Source of the DNA: Desulfobacterales bacterium
GTDB taxonomy: Bacteria; Desulfobacterota; Desulfobacteria; Desulfobacterales; Desulfosalsimonadaceae
Assembly: GCA_034520365.1 (NCBI GenBank)
Contig: JAXHNP010000003.1
Location: 744,001 to 808,000 of the forward strand
Direction: 5' to 3'
Length of the DNA stretch: 64,000 nt
Shown here: in pieces, positions 43,244 to 51,303 of the stretch
Numbering within the stretch: position 1 is the first letter of the stretch
How the letters are laid out: each line of letters opens with the position of its first letter
Program-made: the position numbers and the translations under genes
Notes under the pieces: model-generated
Seen by the model: only the letters and a program-made list of their open reading frames with translations
What the model was told of the DNA's origin: nothing
The model's database searches: none

Positions 43244-44401
43244 ATGGACTTTAACACCGAATCGACCTATCAGGAATACTTTTCCAAAGCCCATGACATG
43301 GTCAGAAAGTCCGTGCGGGACTTTATCCGAAAAGAGGTGCGGCCCTATATCGAGGACTGGGAGGAGGCGGGCGAATTTCCCCGGGAAGTCTATAAAAAAG
43401 CCGCGGATGTGGGGATCTTGGGCATGGGCTACCCGGAGGCCTACGGCGGCACCCCGGGGGATGTGTTCTTCCAGATCGCGGTCAGCGAAGAGCTCATGCG
43501 GTCCACCTCCGGCGGTTTCTGCGCGGGCCTGGGCTCCTTAAACATCGCCATTCCGCCGATTCTGAATCTGGGCACCGAAGAGCAGAAAAACAGATTTGTT
43601 CCACCGGTCCTGGCCGGTGAAAAAATCGCCGCTTTAGGTATTACGGAACCCGGCGGGGGATCGGATGTGGCGAGCATCCAGACGACAGCTGAACGCGATG
43701 GCGAGCATTATATCATAAACGGCAGCAAAGCCTTTATCACCAGCGGCTGCCGCGCAGATCAGCTCACCTGCGCGGTCCGCACGGGGGGAGAGGGGGCGCA
43801 CGGGATCAGCCTGATGGTGATCGACGCCGGCACCCCGGGGTATTCAACCTCTGAAAAGCTCAAAAAAACCGGCTGGTGGGCCTCGGACACGGCGGAAATA
43901 TTTTTTAACAACTGCCGGGTGCCGGCGGCCAACCTGCTCGGCGAGGAAAACCAGGGGTTTTACGGCATCATGATGAATTTTCAGGCCGAGCGCCTCTCCC
44001 TTGCTGTAATGGCCAATATGACCGCGCGCATGGCCCTGGAAGAGGCCATCAAATACGCAAAAGAGCGCAAGGCATTCGGCAAAACACTGACCGGATTCCA
44101 GGTAAACCGCCACAAACTGGCGGATATGGCCACCCTGGTGGAGGCCAGCACGGAGTTCACCTACCGGGTGGCCGCCAAAATCGGGGCGGGCGTGGATCAG
44201 ATCAAGGAGGTATCCATGGCCAAAAATTTCGCCTGCGATGTCAGCGACAAGGTCACCTATGATGCGGTCCAGCTTTTCGGCGGCTACGGGTACATGCGCG
44301 GCTACCCGGTGGAACGCCTTTATCGGGATAACCGGATCCTATCCATCGGCGGCGGCACGCGGGAGATCATGAATGAGATTATCTCGCGGCTGATGATTTA
44401 A
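43244..44401 (+). CDS. Acyl-CoA dehydrogenase
   Basis: 385 residues of canonical length. It has LGITEPGGGSDVASIQTTA (about 127-145), FQAERLSLAVMANMTARMAL with a Glu at the isovaleryl/long-chain dehydrogenase base position, RKAFGKTLTGFQVNRHKLADM, and GGYGYMRGYPVERLYRDNRILSIGGGTREI. It is therefore of the type with the general base on helix G rather than the MCAD position. FAD-dependent desaturation of an acyl-CoA is expected. It ends module A; the repeat copy at 44431 lies just behind it. Confidence 0.93.
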   Translation: MDFNTESTYQEYFSKAHDMVRKSVRDFIRKEVRPYIEDWEEAGEFPREVYKKAADVGILGMGYPEAYGGTPGDVFFQIAVSEELMRSTSGGFCAGLGSLNIAIPPILNLGTEEQKNRFVPPVLAGEKIAALGITEPGGGSDVASIQTTAERDGEHYIINGSKAFITSGCRADQLTCAVRTGGEGAHGISLMVIDAGTPGYSTSEKLKKTGWWASDTAEIFFNNCRVPAANLLGEENQGFYGIMMNFQAERLSLAVMANMTARMALEEAIKYAKERKAFGKTLTGFQVNRHKLADMATLVEASTEFTYRVAAKIGAGVDQIKEVSMAKNFACDVSDKVTYDAVQLFGGYGYMRGYPVERLYRDNRILSIGGGTREIMNEIISRLMI

Positions 44402-44430
44402 TGCACGCACCACCAGCTTTTTTAAAGCAC

Positions 44431-44640
44431 GATTACGAGTACGAGCACGAATCAGCAGAGATTGAATTTTTAACAAGGTCGGCACGGTGGCCGACCCTAC
44501 GATGAATCGGGTTTTTCCCCATTCGTAGGGCGGGCCACCGTGCCCGCCTGAAAAATAGATAGAACAAATTTACCGTGCCTCAGTGCCTTTAAAGTTATTA
44601 TAGGCTCGGTCCCGGGCGCACGGCCCGGGGGGGAATACTT
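44431..44640 (+). repeat. Interspersed repeat family A, copy 2 (left part missing)
   Basis: It matches the right two thirds of copy 1 (30600-30822) base for base over most of its length. The GC-rich left hairpin and part of the hexamer tract are absent. It lies between the acyl-CoA dehydrogenase (ending 44401) and the ligase gene (starting 44673). Confidence 0.93.
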
Positions 44641-44672
44641 TTAAGGGATTAACCATTTAAAAAGGGACGGCC

Positions 44673-46472
44673 ATGGAACAGACGATCAATGCGGTTTTCA
44701 AGAATCGGGTGGAAAGATACGGGGATCGGCTGGCGGTTGAAAAAAAACGCGCCGGCGCATGGGAACCCGCGACATGGAACCAGTACTACGAGCGGGCCCG
44801 CGCCGCCGGTCTGGGGCTATACCAATTGGGCGTGGAAAAAGGCGACCGGATCGGCATCCTGTCAGAGAATTGCCTGGAATGGGTGTATACCGACATGGGG
44901 GCACTTGGCATCGGCGCCGCAGTGGTCCCCGTCTACACCACCCTGGTGGCGGAAGAAGTCCGCTACATCGCGGAGAATTCGGAATTAAAGGTCCTGTTTG
45001 TGGAAAATCAGGAGCAGCTGGACAAGGCCACCGAATTTATCGATGAAATAAAAAGCCTCTCCAGCATCGTCTGTTTTAATGAGGCCCAGACCGCCGGCCA
45101 TGACGCCGTAATCTCGTTTGAAAGCCTGATGGAAAAAGGCCGGGCGCAGCATCAAAGCGAGTCCGGCCTGTTTGATGAGCTCTCAACTGCGGTCGCACCC
45201 GGGGATCTGGCCACGATTGTCTATACCTCCGGCACCACCGGGGTGCCCAAAGGGGCCATGATTAACCATAAAAACATCATGGCGGTGATTGACGCCCTGG
45301 ACCGGATCAAACCCAAATTCGCCTATGACTCGGACCAGACCGTGCCGTTTCTCCCCTTGAGCCACGTATTTGAGCGGGTGGCCGGGCATTTTTACGGGAT
45401 GTATGTGGGGCTTACCGCCTCCTATGCGGAAAGCCTCGACACCTTTGCCCAGGATGTGAAGGAGCGGCGGCCCACCGTGGTCCTGGCCGTGCCCCGGGTC
45501 TGCGAGAAGGTCTACCAGCGCATCCTCTCCCAGGTGGAAGAGCAGCCCGCGTGGAAGCAGAAAATCTTTCACTGGGGCCATGCCGTCGGCACCGAGATCA
45601 GCGCCCTGCGCGAGCAGAAAAAGCCGATCCCCCCGCTCTTGAACCTGAAATTCAAGGTCGCCTATAAAATGATCTTCAAGAATCTGGCCGATGCGCTGGG
45701 CGGCCGGGTGCGCTGGATGACCGCCTCGGGCGCCCCGACCTCCCGGGATATCGTTCTTTTTTTCAATGCCGCGGGCATTACGGTCATCGAAGGCTACGGC
45801 ATGACCGAGACCTGTGCGCCGGCCACCATGAGCAGCCTGGATGATTACAAGATCGGAACCGTGGGAAAGCCCCTGCCCGGCGTGGATGTCCAAATCGCAG
45901 AAGACGGGGAAATTCTGGTTAAAGGCGACAATTTGTTCGCGGGCTACTGGAAGATGCCGGAGGAGACAAAGAACTCCTTTGACGATTACGGCTATTTTAT
46001 GAGCGGGGATATCGGCAAATTTGACGAAGACGGATTTTTAATGATCACGGACCGGAAAAAGGATCTGATCATCACCTCGGGCGGCAAAAATGTCGCCCCC
46101 CAGAAGATCGAGGGCGTGTTCAAATTCGATCCCCTTTTCGCCCATTTCCTGGTAGTCGGGGACCGCCGGAAATTCTTAAGCGCGCTTATCAATATCAACC
46201 TGGAGCAGGCCGAGCGGATTGCCCAGCAGCAGGCAATCCCCTATGACAAACCCGAGGACCTTCTGGATAACAAAGATTTCCTGAACATCGTAGATCAACG
46301 CGTGGCGGAAAAGAACAAGCAGCTTGCCCGGTACGAGGGCATTAAAAAATACCGGATCATCAGGCAGGAGTTCTCACAGGAGGGCGGGGAGCTGACGCCA
46401 TCGCTTAAAATGAAAAAAAATGTCATATACGATAAATACAACGATATGATCGAAGATATTTACACCGATTGA
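44673..46472 (+). CDS. Long-chain acyl-CoA synthetase (AMP-forming, FadD15-like)
   Basis: 599 residues. Motifs: IVYTSGTTGVPKGAMINHK (about 178-196), GYGMTETCAP, SGDIGKFDEDGFLMITDRKKDLIITSGGKNVAP (abbreviated here as SGDIGKFDEDGF and DRKKDLIITSGG), and a C-terminus with LTPSLKMKKN. The SGGKNVAP form and length match the bacterial long-chain/very-long-chain subgroup. It makes the CoA thioester of a fatty or branched acid. It opens module B and is followed 11 bases later by thiolase-fold B1. Confidence 0.93.
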   Translation: MEQTINAVFKNRVERYGDRLAVEKKRAGAWEPATWNQYYERARAAGLGLYQLGVEKGDRIGILSENCLEWVYTDMGALGIGAAVVPVYTTLVAEEVRYIAENSELKVLFVENQEQLDKATEFIDEIKSLSSIVCFNEAQTAGHDAVISFESLMEKGRAQHQSESGLFDELSTAVAPGDLATIVYTSGTTGVPKGAMINHKNIMAVIDALDRIKPKFAYDSDQTVPFLPLSHVFERVAGHFYGMYVGLTASYAESLDTFAQDVKERRPTVVLAVPRVCEKVYQRILSQVEEQPAWKQKIFHWGHAVGTEISALREQKKPIPPLLNLKFKVAYKMIFKNLADALGGRVRWMTASGAPTSRDIVLFFNAAGITVIEGYGMTETCAPATMSSLDDYKIGTVGKPLPGVDVQIAEDGEILVKGDNLFAGYWKMPEETKNSFDDYGYFMSGDIGKFDEDGFLMITDRKKDLIITSGGKNVAPQKIEGVFKFDPLFAHFLVVGDRRKFLSALININLEQAERIAQQQAIPYDKPEDLLDNKDFLNIVDQRVAEKNKQLARYEGIKKYRIIRQEFSQEGGELTPSLKMKKNVIYDKYNDMIEDIYTD

Positions 46473-46483
46473 AAGGAGACCCT

Positions 46484-47629
46484 ATGAGTCGCAGAGTTGC
46501 GGTCTGCGCGACCGCGCAGATTAAAAATGAACCGGATATCTGGTACCAGCGGTTCCAGGGCATGCTGCTGGACTGCTTTGAATCGATTCTCAGCCAGACC
46601 GGTGTCACCTTTGATATGGAAAAGGGCATCCGGAACGTGGTGACCTGCTCGGATGACGTGTTTGACGCCCGGACCATTTCCGACAATGGTATGACCGATG
46701 TGGTAGGCGCCCATTTCCGGGGGGAGGAAAAAACCGCCCAGAACGGCATCAACGCGCTGGGCTATGCCATGGCCGCCATCCTTTCCGGACACGACGATCT
46801 GGTGCTTGTGATGGGCCACGGCAAGGAATCCCAGCCGGAAAGCCGGCAGATGTGCACCAACCTGGCTTTCGACCCCTTTTACTGCCGGCCCCTGGGCCTT
46901 GATTATCTGAATGCGAGCGCCTTTCAGGCCCGGGCGTATATGGAAAAAGCGGGAATTACGGAAGAACAGCTGGCCAAAGTCGTGGTCCGCTCCCGCCGGA
47001 TGGGGGCCAAAAACCCCTATGCCCGGGAAAACGATTTGGTTTCGGAAGAAGCGGTAATGCAATCGCCCCTGATGAGCGATCCCATCCGCGAGCTTCATAC
47101 CTATCCCCTGACCGACTGGGCGGTGGGAATGCTTCTCTGCTGCGAGGAGCGGGCCCATGAATTCACCGACAACCCGGTATGGATATCCGGGTTCGGTTCC
47201 TGCATGGACAGCTACTTTCTGGGCGACCGGGACCTCTCCGACAACTTTGCGCTGAAGCAGGCCGCCGCCCGGGCATATCAAATGGCCGGCATAAAGGACC
47301 CCAAAACCGCATTTGACGTGGTGGAGCTAAACGACGCCTATGCATATCAATTGCCCATGTGGGCCGAAGGCATCGGCCTGGTAGATGCCGGCAGCGGCGG
47401 CCGATGGATTGATGACGGCGGTTTGGAGGCGGATCACGTGAACACCTCCGGCGGCATGCTAAACGGCAACCCCATCATGCTGGGCGGTCTGGCCCGGGCC
47501 CTTGAAGGTGTGCATCAACTGCAGGGAAGCGCCGGCGACCGACAGGTTGAAGGTGCCAAAAAGGCCCTTGCCCACGGCACCACCGGCGCGGCAGGCCAGC
47601 ACCATGGGGTTCTAATCCTGGAAAAGTAA
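46484..47629 (+). CDS. Thiolase-fold protein B1 (paralogue of A1, Cys-less)
   Basis: 381 residues from the ATG at 46484, with AAAGGAG upstream. It is paralogous to 36928-38085 (shared VCATAQ/ICAVAQ, DDVFDARTISDN, DRDLSDNFALK, DAYAYQLPMW, SGGMLNGNPIMLGG). As in A1 the nucleophile position is Ala (KTAQNGINAL) and the GHP histidine is Asn. The late loop reads AAGQHHGVLIL, where thiolases have a Cys-Gly-Gly motif. It is probably a structural or aldolase subunit with B2 and the DUF35 proteins that follow. Confidence 0.87.
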   Translation: MSRRVAVCATAQIKNEPDIWYQRFQGMLLDCFESILSQTGVTFDMEKGIRNVVTCSDDVFDARTISDNGMTDVVGAHFRGEEKTAQNGINALGYAMAAILSGHDDLVLVMGHGKESQPESRQMCTNLAFDPFYCRPLGLDYLNASAFQARAYMEKAGITEEQLAKVVVRSRRMGAKNPYARENDLVSEEAVMQSPLMSDPIRELHTYPLTDWAVGMLLCCEERAHEFTDNPVWISGFGSCMDSYFLGDRDLSDNFALKQAAARAYQMAGIKDPKTAFDVVELNDAYAYQLPMWAEGIGLVDAGSGGRWIDDGGLEADHVNTSGGMLNGNPIMLGGLARALEGVHQLQGSAGDRQVEGAKKALAHGTTGAAGQHHGVLILEK

Positions 47630-47647
47630 GAAGGGGGGAGTATATAT

Positions 47648-48841
47648 ATGGGCTATCGAAAAAAGAACAGACATGTGGGCATCGTCGGGGTCGGGGAGAC
47701 CAAGTTCTCCAGCCACCGGGAGGATGTCAACCAGCCGGAGATGATCCATGAAGCCGTCCGGCAGGCGTTGGATGATGCAGGTATCACTATGAATGACGTG
47801 GACTGTGTGGTGCACGGCAATATGGAGCTTTTTGAAATGGTTCACCAGCCGGACCTCTGGCATACCCTGGGTTCGGGCGCATACGGCAAAACTTCCTACC
47901 GGCTGACCACGGGGGGCACCACCGGCGGCACCCTGGCCTGTGCCGGTGACAACCTGGCCGCCTCCGGCATGTATGACGTGGTCATGAGCATTGGGTTTGA
48001 AAAACTCCAGGAGGGGCATACCACGGGCGGGATCACCAACATGGCCGATCCGCTGTGGGCGAGAAAACTCCAGTCCGGCGCCCTTACCGCCGCCACGGCC
48101 CTCAAGCTGATCGAGGAATTCGGTCCGGAGCGGGCCCGAAATGCGGCCATGATCTACCGGATCATCATGGACAAGCACGCCTGCTTAAACCCCAATTCGC
48201 ACCGGGCCTTCGGCCTTGACTGGGACCAGATGGCGGACTTGATGGAAAACTCGCCCCCGCTTATCGGGGATCTGCGCCTGATCCACATGTGCTCCCAATC
48301 CGACGGCGCCTGTGTGGTCATATTTGCCGCAGAGAAAAAGGCCAAGCAGATTACCGACAAACCGGTATGGGTGCGCGATCATATCACCGTGCACCGGGAG
48401 GAGACCTTAAATCTCTGCAACAACTATTATCCCACGGACACCACCCACAAGTTTGCCGCGGAAAAACTCTATGAGCGAAACGGGATCACGAATCCGCTCG
48501 ACTATTTTGACGTGTTTGAAATGTATGATCCGTCCGCCTGGTGGGGAACGGACTGGCTGCGGGAGTTTTTCCTGTTAGACGGCGATGAGCATTTAAAGCT
48601 CGTGGAGAACAAGGAGATCATGATCGACGGCAAAATGCCCATCAACCCGTCCGGCGGGGTGATCGCCGCCAACCCCATAGGCGCCACCGCCCTTGTGCGC
48701 GTGGCGGAGGCGGCCAAGCAGATCCGGGGCGATGCCGGCCCGCATCAGATCCAGAAGCCGGTCAACCATGCGCTGGCCTCGGCTTTCGGCGGCACCATGT
48801 GGACGATCCTCATGATGCTTGAAAAAGAACTCAACTGGTAG
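47648..48841 (+). CDS. Thiolase-fold protein B2 (paralogue of A2, Cys-less)
   Basis: 397 residues. It parallels A2 throughout (SSHREDVNQPEMIHEA, VHGNMELFEMVHQPDLWHTL, TTGGTTGGTLACAGDNLAASG, FEMYDPSAWWGTDW, NPSGGVIAANPIGATA). The CxSG nucleophile is again replaced by Gly and GHP by ANP. It is preceded by GGGGGAG. Together with B1 it repeats the A1-A2 arrangement, and the next two genes supply DUF35 partners. Confidence 0.88.
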   Translation: MGYRKKNRHVGIVGVGETKFSSHREDVNQPEMIHEAVRQALDDAGITMNDVDCVVHGNMELFEMVHQPDLWHTLGSGAYGKTSYRLTTGGTTGGTLACAGDNLAASGMYDVVMSIGFEKLQEGHTTGGITNMADPLWARKLQSGALTAATALKLIEEFGPERARNAAMIYRIIMDKHACLNPNSHRAFGLDWDQMADLMENSPPLIGDLRLIHMCSQSDGACVVIFAAEKKAKQITDKPVWVRDHITVHREETLNLCNNYYPTDTTHKFAAEKLYERNGITNPLDYFDVFEMYDPSAWWGTDWLREFFLLDGDEHLKLVENKEIMIDGKMPINPSGGVIAANPIGATALVRVAEAAKQIRGDAGPHQIQKPVNHALASAFGGTMWTILMMLEKELNW

Positions 48842-48849
48842 GGGGAGTT

Positions 48850-49698
48850 ATGAGCGAATACCACGGCGTCAACATTGAAGATATATTCGATTCCATGCCG
48901 GAGCGGTTCCGCCCGGAAGGGGCGAAAGGGGTGAACCACACCTTCGGCTATGAGATCTCCGGGGAAGGCAAATGGAAACTCACCGTCGCAAACGGGGCTA
49001 TGGAGCTTGAAAAAACCGATGACCTGTCCGGCTGCGATGTTATCATGGAAACCGACGGGGAGACCTTTGTGGGCTTAAATATCGGCAAAGTCGACGGCAT
49101 GTCGGCATTAACCGCCGGAAAACTGAAAGTCCGCGGCGATGTCAACACCTTCGGGATCACCAGCCAGATTTTTCAGAAATTCGTGCCCCCAGGGGCGGAG
49201 ACCCCCCAGGAGCAGGAGCTGATTGCGCTGAAGCGAACCATTTCCGTGAACCAGCGATTTGCCACCGGCCCGGTAATGGGGAAATTCCTGCAGGGGCTTA
49301 AAAACAAAACCATCCTGGCCATTAAATGCCCCGTCTGCGGCCGGCTGCAGTCCCCGCCACGGGAGGTCTGCGCCATATGCCGCGTCAGGAACGACGAATG
49401 GGCGGAAATCGGGCCCAGGGGCGAGATGCGGATGATGGAATACTGCTACTATGCCAGCCCCGACCCCTTAACCGGGGAAACCCGGGAGACCCCATACGGC
49501 GCCATCGGCATTCTGCTGGACGGCTGCAAGGGCGAGGAGGTATTCTGGCACCAGCTTAAGCCGGATCAGCTGGACCAGGTCCAGATGGGGATCGTCATGG
49601 GCGACAAAGTCCGGAACGGCTCCCGGCTGCGGCCGGTCTGGGCGGAGAACCGGACGGGAAGCGTGTTTGATATCAAGTACTTTGAAATAGACGAGTAA
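48850..49698 (+). CDS. SCP2-DUF35 fusion protein
   Basis: 282 residues. Residues ~1-115 are an SCP2-like lipid-carrier domain (IEDIFDSMPERFRPEGAKG ... GKVDGMSALTAGKLKVRGD), homologous to the two SCP2 domains of 39311-41995. Residues ~130-282 are a DUF35 zinc ribbon/OB domain (CPVCGRLQSPPREVCAIC). The protein equals the C-terminal half of the ligase fusion, without the ligase and with a single SCP2. This suggests that the fusion arose by joining or that this gene lost the ligase part. It probably presents a lipid-like acyl-CoA to the thiolase-fold pair. Confidence 0.9.
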   Translation: MSEYHGVNIEDIFDSMPERFRPEGAKGVNHTFGYEISGEGKWKLTVANGAMELEKTDDLSGCDVIMETDGETFVGLNIGKVDGMSALTAGKLKVRGDVNTFGITSQIFQKFVPPGAETPQEQELIALKRTISVNQRFATGPVMGKFLQGLKNKTILAIKCPVCGRLQSPPREVCAICRVRNDEWAEIGPRGEMRMMEYCYYASPDPLTGETRETPYGAIGILLDGCKGEEVFWHQLKPDQLDQVQMGIVMGDKVRNGSRLRPVWAENRTGSVFDIKYFEIDE

Positions 49699-49710
49699 AG
49701 GAGCCATACA

Positions 49711-50175
49711 ATGCAGAAAACCGTTGATAGCGCAGACGCCTATGTGATTGAGGGCAAGCTCGCGCTGCCTTACACCTATTTTGCCGGCCGCGTGGGCAGT
49801 ACCTTTATTACCACCCTGCGGGATGAAAAACAGATACTCGGCGTTCGGTGCGATACCTGCAGCAAGGTTTTTGTGCCGCCCCGGCAGACCTGTGAGCGCT
49901 GCATGGCCGACATCCGGGAAAACTGGGTGCCGCTTGAAAACACGGGCGAGGTGATGAATTTTACTGTGGTCAGATACAGCGACAAGCATCTGCCGCGGAA
50001 GGTGCCGTATATTCTGGCCCTGATCAAGCTCGACGGGGCGGACACCCCCATGGTGCATATCCTGGATGAAGTGGACAGCGATGCGGTCAAGGCCGGCTTG
50101 CGGGTGGAAGCCGTATTCAGCGAAAACCCCACCAGCACCATCCTGGATATCGATCACTTCAAACCGGTTAGTTAG
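49711..50175 (+). CDS. DUF35 zinc-ribbon/OB-fold protein
   Basis: 154 residues. CDTCSKVFVPPRQTCERC at about 48-66 is the zinc ribbon, and the following ~90 residues form an OB fold (GEVMNFTVVRYSDKHLP...). It matches the N-terminal half of the DUF35-MaoC fusion at 42111 but has no hydratase. DUF35 proteins are obligate partners of thiolase-like enzymes such as BbsA-BbsB, Ltp2-ChsH2 and archaeal HMG-CoA synthase complexes. Its stop codon abuts repeat copy 3. Confidence 0.9.
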   Translation: MQKTVDSADAYVIEGKLALPYTYFAGRVGSTFITTLRDEKQILGVRCDTCSKVFVPPRQTCERCMADIRENWVPLENTGEVMNFTVVRYSDKHLPRKVPYILALIKLDGADTPMVHILDEVDSDAVKAGLRVEAVFSENPTSTILDIDHFKPVS

Positions 50176-50482
50176 AAGTATTCCCCCGGGCCGTTTGCCC
50201 GGGACCGAGCCTATAATAACTTTAAAGGCACTGAGGCACGGTAAATTTGTTCTATCTATTTTTCAGGCGGGCACGGTGGCCCGCCCTACGAATGGGGAAA
50301 AACCCGATTCATCGTAGGGTCGGCCACCGTGCCGACCTTGTTAAAAATTCAATCTCTGTTGATTCGTACTCGTACTCGTGCTCGTACTCATAATCGGCTT
50401 TTGATTTTTTCGAGTACGAGTACGAGTACGAGAACCGTCCCGCTCGCGCGGGACTGAGTACGATTAAGTTACTTAGAAGGAA
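50176..50482 (-). repeat. Interspersed repeat family A, copy 3 (inverted)
   Basis: This is the complete element in inverted orientation relative to copies 1 and 2. It begins one base after the stop of the DUF35 gene, and its other end (TTACTTAGAAGGA) supplies the Shine-Dalgarno of the enoyl-CoA hydratase gene at 50489. With copy 2 (44431-44640) it brackets the ligase-thiolase-DUF35 module as an inverted pair. Confidence 0.93.
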
Positions 50483-50488
50483 TAGCAT

Positions 50489-51292
50489 ATGGGTCTGATT
50501 TATGAAAAAAAGAACGGGATTGCCTATCTAACCCTGAACCGGCCGGAAGCCCACAATGCCATTGACCCGGAGACGGTGATCGAACTCGTGGATGCCTGGA
50601 CCGACTACCGGGACGACGATGACATGCGGTGCGCCATCATCACCGGCGCCGGGGACAAGATTTTCTCCTCGGGCGCGGATCTGGGCCGGCTCATTCCCCT
50701 GTTTACCGGCGCCCGGCAGCCGGAGACGGAGGCGGACCAAAAGGTGCAGCAGCAGCCGGATCTGCCCCAAAAAGCCATGCTGCGCGATTTTGAGCTTTAT
50801 AAACCCGTGATCGCGGCAATTAACGGCAAAGCCATTGCCGGGGGCATGGAAATCCTCTATTCCGCAGATATCCGGATTGCGGCCGAGGGCACGCAGTTCG
50901 GCCTGCAGGAGGTCAAATGGGGAGTGTTTCCGCTGATGGGCTCGACCGTTAAGCTCCCCCGGCAGATGCCCTATGCCCGGGCCATGGAAATCCTTTTGAC
51001 CGGCGAATTGATGGATGCGGAAGAAGCCTACCAATTCGGATTTATTAACCGCATCGTCGCCCCGGACCAGCTTATGGCCGAGGCGGAACGGTTTGCCAAA
51101 ATCATTGCGGCAAACGGCCCGCTGGCGGTTAAATCCGTTAAGCAGTCCGTTTTGACCGGCATCGGCAAACCCCTTGCCGAGGGCCTGGCCAAGGAGATGG
51201 ATTTCGGCATTCCGGTCTTTTTAAGTGAAGACGCCAGGGAAGGGCCCCGGGCGTTTAAAGAAAAACGAAAGCCAAATTATAAGGGCAAATAG
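50489..51292 (+). CDS. Enoyl-CoA hydratase/isomerase (crotonase) family protein
   Basis: 267 residues of the usual size. The oxyanion-hole segments are SSGADLGRL and AINGKAIAGGMEILYSADIRIA, the catalytic-loop region is FGLQEVKWGVFPLMGS, and the tail is ITG...GFINRIV. Hydration of a trans-2-enoyl-CoA is the default assignment, but crotonases also catalyse isomerisation, C-C cleavage and hydrolysis. The Shine-Dalgarno AGAAGGA lies inside the end of a repeat element. The aldehyde oxidoreductase follows 11 bases later. Confidence 0.9.
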   Translation: MGLIYEKKNGIAYLTLNRPEAHNAIDPETVIELVDAWTDYRDDDDMRCAIITGAGDKIFSSGADLGRLIPLFTGARQPETEADQKVQQQPDLPQKAMLRDFELYKPVIAAINGKAIAGGMEILYSADIRIAAEGTQFGLQEVKWGVFPLMGSTVKLPRQMPYARAMEILLTGELMDAEEAYQFGFINRIVAPDQLMAEAERFAKIIAANGPLAVKSVKQSVLTGIGKPLAEGLAKEMDFGIPVFLSEDAREGPRAFKEKRKPNYKGK

Positions 51293-51303
51293 GAGTACCG
51301 GTT

